This document shows, in pieces, positions 39,389-46,433 of a stretch of DNA of 64,000 nt (its first letter is position 1; every line of letters begins with the position of its first letter). Source of the DNA: Burkholderiales bacterium (GTDB lineage Bacteria; Pseudomonadota; Gammaproteobacteria; Burkholderiales; Burkholderiaceae_C); NCBI GenBank assembly GCA_947474755.1, contig CANJJE010000010.1, positions 45,275 to 109,274 on the forward strand, read 5' to 3'. The translations under genes were made by a program, and so were the position numbers. The notes beneath the pieces were generated by a model. It was given only the letters and a program-made list of their open reading frames with translations, had not been told where the DNA came from and did not search any database.

Positions 39389-40360
39389 TCAGCGGCTCCG
39401 CACCATCGCCAGCAGCTTGCCGGTGTCGAGCGTGCGGGCCTGCTCGCGCATCGCCGGCAGGTATTGCGCCTGCAGGCCCTGGGCCTGCTGCAGCGTGCTG
39501 GCGTAGGCGTCTCTCAGCATCTGGGTGCTTAGCACCCGCCCGCCGGCGTAATAGCGCTTGGCCACATGGCCCAGGGCATAGGTGGTGGCAAAGCTCATGC
39601 CGCTGCTCACCGCCTGCCGACCCAGGCCGCCCAGCATGCCGCCGCCCACCTTGCCCAGCAGCCCGCCCAGCAGCTTGCGACCGGCCTGCTCCAGGTATTG
39701 CGAGGTGAGGCCCACGCCCACCGTGGCCAGGAAATCCTTCACATGACCGCTGTCGAGCTGGTAGCCATGGGCCTGGCCGATGTTGTAGACCAGCTTCATC
39801 TGCAGCGGGATGATGGCCAGGGTGGACAGGTTCTCAGGCAGCAGCTCCAGCGCGCCGTTCAGGATGGCAGCGTTGAGGATGGTCTTGTCGAGCGCGGCAT
39901 GGTCGACCGCCGCTGCCGCCGGGGCCAGGCCCGCCGCGGTGGCGGTGACCGCTGCGGCTGCCGACGGTGCCTCCACCGGGATGGACGCCTGCGCCAGGGC
40001 CTCGGCCTGCTGCGCAAAGCCGCTGGCCACCGGTTCGGCCAGGCCCAGGCGCTGGCCCAGGTGGCCGAGGAAGGCCTGCTCGGCCGGGCTCTGGGCACCG
40101 TCGGCATCGCAGATGCACACCGCCATCTCGTAGGCCAGCATGCGCGCATCGGCACTGACCAGTTGCGGCAGGGCGGTGTCCAGGCTCACCCGCTTGAGCA
40201 GCACGTCCTGGTACAGCGTGGGCAGGTGCACGCCGTCGGCCTGCCCCAGGCCGTCGGCGATGCGCTTGATCTCGTCACGCTCGCGCGCATGTTTCTGGCC
40301 GTCGGCAAAGGCAGCCAGCAGGCTGATGGTGAGGATGGCCTGGTGTTCGATGGCGGTCAC
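39389..40360 (-). CDS. TerB-like/DUF697-type protein
   Basis: 323 residues from a GTG at 40360 with AGGA upstream. The N-terminal all-helical TerB-like domain (AILTISLLAAFADGQKHARE, ADARMLAYEMAVCICDADG, SPAEQAFLGHLGQRLGL) is followed by an Ala-rich linker. The C-terminal half has YcjF/DUF697-like helices (IIPLQMKLVYNIGQAHGYQL, FLATVGVGLTSQYLEQAGRK) that are probably membrane-associated. TerB domains are linked to metal or stress sensing; no function is assigned. Confidence 0.65.
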   Translation of the reverse strand: MTAIEHQAILTISLLAAFADGQKHARERDEIKRIADGLGQADGVHLPTLYQDVLLKRVSLDTALPQLVSADARMLAYEMAVCICDADGAQSPAEQAFLGHLGQRLGLAEPVASGFAQQAEALAQASIPVEAPSAAAAVTATAAGLAPAAAAVDHAALDKTILNAAILNGALELLPENLSTLAIIPLQMKLVYNIGQAHGYQLDSGHVKDFLATVGVGLTSQYLEQAGRKLLGGLLGKVGGGMLGGLGRQAVSSGMSFATTYALGHVAKRYYAGGRVLSTQMLRDAYASTLQQAQGLQAQYLPAMREQARTLDTGKLLAMVRSR

Positions 40361-40623
40361 GGCGGGTCCTGGGGGTTGTCAGGCGATGTGGTTGGGCAAG
40401 TTCGGGTGCCCCGCAGCTTGAAAGTTCCGGTCGCCGTCAACGGATCCTGGCCGCCCAGGCAGGGGGTTTGAAATTCCGATGCTCCACGCGGGCCCTCCAG
40501 GCGTCGCGGACAGCGCGCGCACGCAGTCGGAGCCACTGCAGTCCATGAACATCCCAAGCCCAAGCCCGAGCAGGGAGCCGGGGGCTTCGCGAGCAGCCAT
40601 GCAACTCGGCTGACGGCAATGCC

Positions 40624-40878
40624 ATGACCCGCGCGGCGCCGCCTGGAGGGGCTGTGGTCCTGCTCCATATCGACAAGGTGGATGCTGCTCGCCGCAACGA
40701 GATCAACGCGGTGATCAAGGCGTTGAACCCGACCGCGGAGATTGTCCAGGCCGACCACGGTCGCGTCGCCCTCAACACAATCCTCGGAACTGGCACGTTC
40801 GATCTGGAACGCGACAGCGCCAGACCAGCCTGGAAGCGCGAGCTTGCCGGGGTACCCCATTCGATCAACGGCGCCTGA
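40624..40878 (+). pseudogene. Fragment of a CobW/COG0523 GTPase
   Basis: The frame VVLLHIDKVDAARRNEINAV, IKALNPTAEIVQADHGRVAL, NTILGTGTFDLE, then PAWKRELAG is the stretch following the NKxD GTP-binding motif in CobW-family metallochaperones (here H-I-D-K in place of N-K-x-D). The Walker A and metal-binding C-x-C-C parts are absent, so this is a remnant. It sits beside an ArsR regulator and a His-rich protein, the context in which zinc-linked COG0523 genes occur. Confidence 0.6.
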
Positions 40879-40952
40879 ATCGAATGTGGTGTTTTGGCGC
40901 AGCCAGCTTGACGGCCCTGAGCGATCAATCTATCGTTCCACAGAATTTCGGA

Positions 40953-41321
40953 ATGACAATGCCTTCGCCTTCAAGACACGCCAGCGACGCATGCCAGCAC
41001 GAGACCCGCCCGAGCAGCGCGGGCGCTGAGTATTCGCCTAGGCAATTGGAGGTGGCCGCCAGCATTTGCAAGGCGATGGCCGATCCGTCGCGCTTGCGGT
41101 TGCTGATCTGGCTTTCACAAGGCGAGATGTGCGTATCAGAGCTGGTCGAGCGAGGTGACGAGAAGCTCGGCAGCGTCTCTGCGCGCTTGCAGCTGCTGTT
41201 CAACGCGCGCCTCGTGACGAGACGCCGCGAAACCAAGCATGTGTTTTACGCGCTGGCAGACGAACATGTCCATGATCTGCTCAGCAATGTCCTGCATCAC
41301 GCGGCGGAAGCGTCTGCCTGA
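40953..41321 (+). CDS. ArsR-family metal-responsive repressor
   Basis: 122 residues from the ATG at 40953. Winged helix-turn-helix: ICKAMADPSRLRLLIWLSQG, EMCVSELVERGDEKLGSVSA, LQLLFNARLVTRRRETKHVF and YALADEHVHDLLSNVLHHA. The C-terminal His-rich helix (DEHVHDLLSNVLHH) could be the alpha-5 zinc/cadmium site of SmtB/CzrA-like repressors. It lies 35 bases before a gene for a histidine-rich protein and probably represses it. Confidence 0.85.
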   Translation: MTMPSPSRHASDACQHETRPSSAGAEYSPRQLEVAASICKAMADPSRLRLLIWLSQGEMCVSELVERGDEKLGSVSARLQLLFNARLVTRRRETKHVFYALADEHVHDLLSNVLHHAAEASA

Positions 41322-41356
41322 GTGTTGCCCTATTCCCCACCCCCTGGAGCACTGAC

Positions 41357-41710
41357 ATGACCAAATGCAATCAAAGCCATCACGACACCCATGAACATCA
41401 GCACGGCCCCGAATGTGGCCATGTGGCGATGCTGCATGACGGGCACATCGACTATCTCCACGATGGTCATCTCCACCATGCGCATGGCGACCACGTGGAT
41501 GAGCACGTGCTTGCGGTCTCGGCGACCAATCCGGACGCTTGCACGCCGAAACACGCCTGCGCCTCGCACGCTGCGGATCACGTTCATGGGCCTGGCTGCG
41601 GTCACCCGGCTGTGCCGCACGGTGACCATGTGGACTATCTGGTCAATGGCCACTTGCACCACCCGCATAGCGATCATTGCGATGACCACGGGCCCGTCAC
41701 ACTGGCTTGA
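41357..41710 (+). CDS. Histidine-rich metal-binding protein with internal duplication
   Basis: 117 residues, of which 28 are His by my count. Two repeats of about 34 residues (from HGPECGHVAMLHDGHIDYLH and HGPGCGHPAVPHGDHVDYLV, each running into GHLHH) show a clear duplication with a C-G-H core. There is no signal peptide or membrane segment. GGAG precedes the ATG. Next to an ArsR repressor this is most likely a cytoplasmic zinc/cadmium/nickel buffer or chaperone. Substrate not determined. Confidence 0.75.
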   Translation: MTKCNQSHHDTHEHQHGPECGHVAMLHDGHIDYLHDGHLHHAHGDHVDEHVLAVSATNPDACTPKHACASHAADHVHGPGCGHPAVPHGDHVDYLVNGHLHHPHSDHCDDHGPVTLA

Positions 41711-41741
41711 TCCCCGGCGTCAGGCCGGCGCATGACGCTGT

Positions 41742-42390
41742 TTGTCCAGTGTGTCCAGCGAGGCTTTCTTACTGCTGCTGACCGTCATCACCCGGCTCAT
41801 GGAGCTGCTCACGCCCCGGGGCGTGCTGGTCCAAGAGATGGGCCAGACCTGCCTGGCCGAGCCGGATGCCGACGGCGAGGAGGTGCGCGCGCTGCGACCA
41901 CTGCAGGCGGTGGCCATCACCCAACGCTTCGCCTTCGACCCGCGCGCGGGTCGGCAGGTGCTGAGCCTCAGGGGTGCGATGCCGCGGAAGGGTACGGTCG
42001 GCCAGCCGCTGTGCGTTGACATCGACGGTTTCGGCCTGCATGCGGCCGTGCGGGTCGAGGCAAATGAGCGCAAGCGGCTCGAGGATCAGGTGCCGCGGCC
42101 GAGGCCGCACCTGATCCGCTTTGGTGTTTGCATCACTGCGCTGCGCGAAGTGAGCGGCCCCCGCTTCGAGAACATGGCGAGCGGACACCCAATGCCAGGC
42201 TGCGGGCGCTGGCGGTGCCCAAGGAGCGGATCAAGCAGGACAAAGCCTCGAGTCCGCAGCCACCGCCGAGTACGAGACCGAGGCCGCCCGGGTGCGGCCC
42301 GACCTCATCAGCTGGGCACGGCTACTCAAGTTGGTCATGAAGTTCCACGCCGTGGACGTTCCCAGCAATCGCGGCACAGACAAGTGACCT
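41742..42390 (+). pseudogene. Decayed IS91-type (Y2) transposase, C-terminal part
   Basis: Pieces of a Y2 rolling-circle-type transposase are found in shifting frames. Present are TVITRLMELLTPRGVLVQEMG and RFAFDPRAGRQVLSLRGAMP, then a jump over about 50 residues to PRPRPHLIRFG. NARLRALAVPKERIKQ follows, and finally ISWARLLKLVMKF near 42310-42350. Frameshifts and an internal deletion make it non-functional. A related remnant lies in the opposite orientation at 63275-63570. Confidence 0.75.
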
Positions 42391-42468
42391 CTCCCCCGAA
42401 TTCCGGACTTTTCAAAACTAGAGGTACGGTTGCTTTCCGGCAAGCCCGCAGGGGCACGAGGAGAAGCG

Positions 42469-42715
42469 ATGAAGAGGTCGAGATTTTCAGAGGAGCAGAT
42501 CGCGTACGCACTTCGACTGGCTGAGTCTGGAACGCCGGTTGTGGACGTGTGTCGCCAGATCGGCGTGTCGGAGGCGACGTACTACACGTGGAAGAAGAAG
42601 TTCGGTGATTTGGGCGTGAGCGAGCTCAAGCGACTGAGGATGCTCGAGGATGAGAACGCCAGGTTGAAACGCATCGTGGCCGACCTGACGCTGGACAAGC
42701 AGATCCTGCATGACC
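42469..42715 (+). pseudogene. IS3-family OrfA, truncated
   Basis: MKRSRFSEEQIAYALRLAES, CRQIGVSEATYYTWKKKFGD, then LKRLRMLEDENARLKRIVAD and LTLDKQILHD is the helix-turn-helix plus leucine-zipper OrfA of an IS3-family element. GAGGAG precedes the ATG. After about residue 82 the frame leaves the family (PSPVDPEEPTSEAL) and there is no OrfB, so the element is broken here. Confidence 0.82.
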
Positions 42716-42777
42716 CCTCGCCAGTCGATCCTGAGGAGCCAACCTCCGAGGCACTGGGCTCACGTCGGAAGGATTCG

Positions 42778-43062
42778 ATGGACACGACCTCGACACCGCA
42801 ATCGATCGTGCAGCCCAATCCGACATCGTCAATCGATCTCTCCGCGATGGCATTGCAGGTGTGCTCGCCCGAGGAGCCTCGGCAAATGTCCAGGCCCGAG
42901 TGGCTGAGCTTGCTGCACCTGATGGAGCAGAGGGCGCTACGACCGGGCCCACCCCCGACGCACAACGAGTTGCTGCGAATCAGGGGGCTGGTGCTGGAGC
43001 ACTTGTCGCATCCCGCGCTCAGCGCACTGTCCAATGCATTACCGAGGTCGGATGCGAAGTGA
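42778..43062 (+). CDS. Hypothetical small protein
   Basis: 94 residues if started at the ATG at 42778; the frame is open further upstream into the IS3 remnant. The C-terminal half (RPEWLSLLHLMEQRALRPGP, THNELLRIRGLVLEHLSHPA) looks like a compact helical domain. I do not recognise it. Its end is five bases before the next small gene, suggesting a pair of mobile-element cargo or phage-like genes. Confidence 0.35.
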   Translation: MDTTSTPQSIVQPNPTSSIDLSAMALQVCSPEEPRQMSRPEWLSLLHLMEQRALRPGPPPTHNELLRIRGLVLEHLSHPALSALSNALPRSDAK

Positions 43063-43066
43063 ATCC

Positions 43067-43438
43067 ATGAGCACCCTCGAACTGAACCTGCGCCTGGACG
43101 TGCGAGGCCGCTCCAGCACCGCCGCCGAAATTGCACAGCGTCATGCTCGTGCGCTTGCCCTGCTCGGCGACTGTGAGCACCGTCGATGTGACGCCGCGGT
43201 GGATGGACAACTGGTGCCACGCCTGGTGGCCCGCATCAAGGGCTGGGACACCGCAGGTGTCTACGACCTCGCCGAACAGATGGACCAGGACTGCATCGCT
43301 GTGCTGGACGTCGCCACCGGGGTCGGCTCGCTGATCGGACCCCGGATCCAGGGATATGGCACCTTCGATCTGGCGCGTTTCCAACGATTCAGCGCGGAGC
43401 AGGTGCCTGTGGATCCGGCGAAGGGGGAAGAGCAATGA
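43067..43438 (+). CDS. Hypothetical small protein
   Basis: 123 residues from the ATG at 43067 (MSTLELNLRLDVRG). Features: RHARALALLGDCEHRRCDAA, WDTAGVYDLAEQMDQDCIAV and LIGPRIQGYGTFDLARFQ. Not recognised. It overlaps an ATGA at 43435 that opens an 18-codon reading frame (MSQKMTDGQFEQ) which is out of frame with a continuation (EQALLMLLHLDRQSPPESVW), so the following gene appears frameshifted. Confidence 0.4.
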   Translation: MSTLELNLRLDVRGRSSTAAEIAQRHARALALLGDCEHRRCDAAVDGQLVPRLVARIKGWDTAGVYDLAEQMDQDCIAVLDVATGVGSLIGPRIQGYGTFDLARFQRFSAEQVPVDPAKGEEQ

Positions 43439-43610
43439 GCCAGAAGATGACTGATGGGCAGTTTGAGCAGGCTGCGAGCAGGCCCTGCTGATGTTGCTTC
43501 ATCTCGATCGCCAATCGCCGCCCGAGTCGGTGTGGTGCGCTCGAAGTCCCACTGCCTGTCGATCCCGGCAGCAGGCAGCTTCACCGTAGATCGAACTCCC
43601 GCTCTCGGCT
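43435..43610 (+). pseudogene. Possible frameshifted small gene
   Basis: Starts ATG at 43435, overlapping the previous stop (ATGA). The frame stops after 18 codons, but the next frame continues with EQALLMLLHLDRQSPPESVW up to a TAG near 43608. This is consistent with one small gene broken by an indel or a recombination junction. Family unknown. Confidence 0.3.
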
Positions 43611-43636
43611 GTTTCCTGCCGGGCACGCGGTGGGAG

Positions 43637-44995
43637 TCATTGCCGCGGCTTGGCCAGCGCCTTCACGCCGACGGTGGCTGCGATCAGGATCGCGTCGTAC
43701 ACGGGGGCGAATGGCGGCGCGTAGGTCAGGTCGAGGGCCTCGACCTGGGCCAGCGTCATGCGCGCATGCAGCGCGGTGGCAAACACGTCGATGCGCTTGG
43801 CCACCGCCTCGCCGCCGATCATCTGTGCGCCCAGCAGACGCCCGCTGCCGCGCTCGGCATAGACCACCGTGGTGATGGCCTTGTCGCCCGGATAGGAGCT
43901 CGCCCGGGTGTGGTGGGTCGACACGGCTGCAACCGCATCGAGTCCGGCACTGGCGATGTCTGAAGCACCCAGGCCGGTGCGCGCGACTTCGAGGTCGAAA
44001 CACTTGAAGCCGGCGCTGCCGACGATGCCGCCGAAGTGTTCGTCGCCACCGGCGGCGTTCGCACCGGCCACCTTGCCCTGCTTGTTGGCGGTGGTGCCGA
44101 GCGGCACCCAAGTCGGGCGATCCAGCACCAGATGATGGGCTTCAGCACAATCGCCAGCGGCAAAGACTGCGGGCGCGCTGGTGCGCATCGCGCTGTCCAC
44201 CGCGATGGCGCCACTGGCACCGAGAACGATGCCAGCCTCGCGCGCCAGCGCCACGTCCGGGCGGACGCCGACCGCGACGATGACGATCTGGGCGCGGATG
44301 ACGCCGCGATCGCTGTGCACCATCAGGTCGTCACCCTCGCGCTGCACCCCTTGCAGGCTCGTCCCGGTCTGCACGCTCACTCCGTGGCGTTCGAGCGCGT
44401 GCGTGGCGACTTCGACGATGGCCGGTGCGAAGCCGGGCAGCACCTGGTCGGCCTTTTCCAGAATGGACACTGCGATGCCCAGACCGTGCAGCACATCGGC
44501 CATCTCGATACCGATGTAGCCCGCGCCGACGACCACGGCCGTGCTGACCTTGACATCGGCCAGGTAGCGTTTGATGTGCCGGGCATCGGTCAGATCGCGC
44601 AGCACGAAGACGCCTGGCAGGTCGAGCCCCGGCACCGCGGGGCGAATGGCTGTGGCGCCGCTGGCGATGACGAGCGCGTCCCAGGTCAGCGCGTAGTTGC
44701 CTCCCGCCTCGAGATCCGCGACCTGGACGACGCGGCGCGAGACATCGATGGCCTGCACTGCATGCCGGGTGCGCACGTCAATGCCGCGTGCGCTGCGCGC
44801 GGTCTCGGCACTCAGGATGACCAGATCTTCCAAGCCGCGCGCCGGATCGCCGATGTTGTAGGGCATGCCGCAGGCGCTGTACGAGATGTCGTGCCCGCGC
44901 TCCAGCACGACCACCTCGCAGCCCGGGTCGCGCCGTCGCGCCTGGCTGGCTGCGCTCATGCCGGCGGCAACACCCCCGATGACGACGATGCGCAT
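43637..44995 (-). CDS. CoA-disulfide-reductase-like FAD/NAD(P)H oxidoreductase
   Basis: 452 residues from the ATG at 44995. The FAD-binding GGVAAGMSAA (8-17) is followed by the single redox cysteine C42 in ISYSACGMPY, as in CoA-disulfide reductases and NADH oxidases. The NAD(P)H-binding VVVGAGYIGIEMADVL, FAAGDCAEAHHL and a C-terminal dimerisation domain (DEHFGGIVGSAGFKCFDLEV) follow. It is the last gene of the coenzyme M cluster. I infer that it reduces a disulfide formed by coenzyme M (CoM-S-S-CoM or CoM-S-S-CoA) or by the lipoyl domain; a plain NADH oxidase is possible. It is not the two-cysteine type of 2-ketopropyl-CoM carboxylase. Confidence 0.82.
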   Translation of the reverse strand: MRIVVIGGVAAGMSAASQARRRDPGCEVVVLERGHDISYSACGMPYNIGDPARGLEDLVILSAETARSARGIDVRTRHAVQAIDVSRRVVQVADLEAGGNYALTWDALVIASGATAIRPAVPGLDLPGVFVLRDLTDARHIKRYLADVKVSTAVVVGAGYIGIEMADVLHGLGIAVSILEKADQVLPGFAPAIVEVATHALERHGVSVQTGTSLQGVQREGDDLMVHSDRGVIRAQIVIVAVGVRPDVALAREAGIVLGASGAIAVDSAMRTSAPAVFAAGDCAEAHHLVLDRPTWVPLGTTANKQGKVAGANAAGGDEHFGGIVGSAGFKCFDLEVARTGLGASDIASAGLDAVAAVSTHHTRASSYPGDKAITTVVYAERGSGRLLGAQMIGGEAVAKRIDVFATALHARMTLAQVEALDLTYAPPFAPVYDAILIAATVGVKALAKPRQ

Positions 44996-44999
44996 GGGT

Positions 45000-46433
45000 C
45001 TACTGCCCGTGCCTGGCCCAATGTCCGGCAAACAACACCTCATCGGCCACCGGCATTGCTTTCGCATCGACCAATCGTGACACCCAGGTGGTGTTGATGA
45101 AATGGCGCACGTTGACGTTCTCGGTCGTGATGTTGCCGCCCCAGCTGCCGCAGGAGAGCGACAGCGTGTACGGCAGGCCGTTGCGCGGGCTGCCCGCGCC
45201 CTCGTTCAGGTCCTGGTTGACCATCACCCGCGCGGTACGGGTGCGCATCGCCAGGGCCTGCACATGCGCGTCGTTCGCGGTGTGGATGCCACAGGTGTGG
45301 CCCAGACCCTGGTAGCCGGTGATGGCGTTGACGAGGTCGATGGCGGCATCGATCGTGCCGCCGTAGCGGTAGAGCGCGAGCACGACCGAGAGCTTCTCCC
45401 CTGAAAACGGATGCGCCGGGCCGACGCCGTCTTCCTCCACGATCAGGAAGGTGGTCTTCTCGGGCAGCGTGATGCCTGCCAGCTCGGCAATGTGGGTGGC
45501 CGATTTCGCGATCACGTCCAGGGTCGGGATCGACTGGTCGGGTTGGGGCCACATGGCGGCCTGGAGCTTGGCTTTGTCGGCGGCATTGAGCACATGGCCA
45601 CCGCGCGCCACGAGCTTGCCAACCAGGGCATCGTAGATTTTCTCGTGGGCGACCAGTGCGTTGTCGGCCAGGCAACTGGTGGCGTAGTCGAACACCTTGG
45701 CGCGCGCAATCATGGCTGCCGCATCGTCGAGGTCGCCGGTCTCGTCGACCACATGCACCGCGTTGCCAACGCCCACGCCGTACGCGGGAGTGCCCGAGCT
45801 GTAGGCCGCCTTGACCATCGCCTCGCCACCGGTGGCGACGATCAGATCGGCCTGTCGCATCAGCTCCCCAGTCTTGCCGATGGACGGCTTGCTCACGATC
45901 TGGATCAGGTCCGCCGGCGCGCCGACCTGCTCACAGCCCTGGCGCATCAGTTGCACCGCGAGCGCCGACGTTTTCGCGGTACGCGGGTGCGGCGAGACAA
46001 TGATTGCGTTGCGCGCCTTCAGCGCAGCCAGCGCGTTGACCGGCGGTGTCGCGTCGGGCCCGGTGGTCGGTATCAGCGCGGCGATCACCCCGACCGGCTT
46101 GGCGATCTTGACGATGCCGCGCTCGGGCAGTTCCTCGATCACGCCGACGGTCTTCACGCCCTGCATGTCGCGGATCGTTCCGGTCACGCGGTTGCGGATC
46201 TTCGTGACTTTGGAGTCGTAGTTGCCGAAGCCGCCTTCATCGACCGCGGCGCGGGCCAACGCCTCCTTGTGCTTCACGACGCTCCAGCCGACGGCGAGCA
46301 CCAGTGCGTCGACCTGCTCCTGGGTGTAATGGGCGATCGCCTCCTGGGCAGCGCGCGCGCGCTGGACGAGCGCAGCGATCTCGGCGTGCGTTGCTGCCGC
46401 GGCGTCAGTACTGGCGGGAGGGGTCGTGCTCAT
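45000..46433 (-). CDS. Acylating aldehyde dehydrogenase (SauS/SucD-like)
   Basis: 477 residues. It belongs to the CoA-acylating aldehyde dehydrogenase branch, with catalytic C254 in VFDYATSCLADNAL. The N-terminal half binds the nucleotide (PVGVIAALIPTTGPDATPPV, IIVSPHPRTAKTS). The closest described types I can recall are sulfoacetaldehyde dehydrogenase (acylating) SauS and succinate-semialdehyde dehydrogenase (acetylating). The reaction would be aldehyde + CoA + NAD(P)+ giving acyl-CoA, or the reverse. Its ATG overlaps the acyl-CoA synthetase stop (ATGA). With coenzyme M genes upstream, a sulfonated aldehyde or a CoM-thioether aldehyde is an attractive substrate, but this is inference. Confidence 0.82.
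   Translation of the reverse strand: MSTTPPASTDAAAATHAEIAALVQRARAAQEAIAHYTQEQVDALVLAVGWSVVKHKEALARAAVDEGGFGNYDSKVTKIRNRVTGTIRDMQGVKTVGVIEELPERGIVKIAKPVGVIAALIPTTGPDATPPVNALAALKARNAIIVSPHPRTAKTSALAVQLMRQGCEQVGAPADLIQIVSKPSIGKTGELMRQADLIVATGGEAMVKAAYSSGTPAYGVGVGNAVHVVDETGDLDDAAAMIARAKVFDYATSCLADNALVAHEKIYDALVGKLVARGGHVLNAADKAKLQAAMWPQPDQSIPTLDVIAKSATHIAELAGITLPEKTTFLIVEEDGVGPAHPFSGEKLSVVLALYRYGGTIDAAIDLVNAITGYQGLGHTCGIHTANDAHVQALAMRTRTARVMVNQDLNEGAGSPRNGLPYTLSLSCGSWGGNITTENVNVRHFINTTWVSRLVDAKAMPVADEVLFAGHWARHGQ

Noticed and set aside
41357..41710. Possible CRISPR-like or short tandem repeat array
   Set aside because: The repetition is a single protein-level duplication of about 34 residues within one coding sequence, not regularly spaced DNA repeats.
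43637..44995. Reading the flavoprotein as 2-ketopropyl-CoM oxidoreductase/carboxylase
   Set aside because: That enzyme belongs to the two-cysteine disulfide oxidoreductase branch; this protein has the single Cys (SYSACGMPY) of CoA-disulfide reductases and NADH oxidases.
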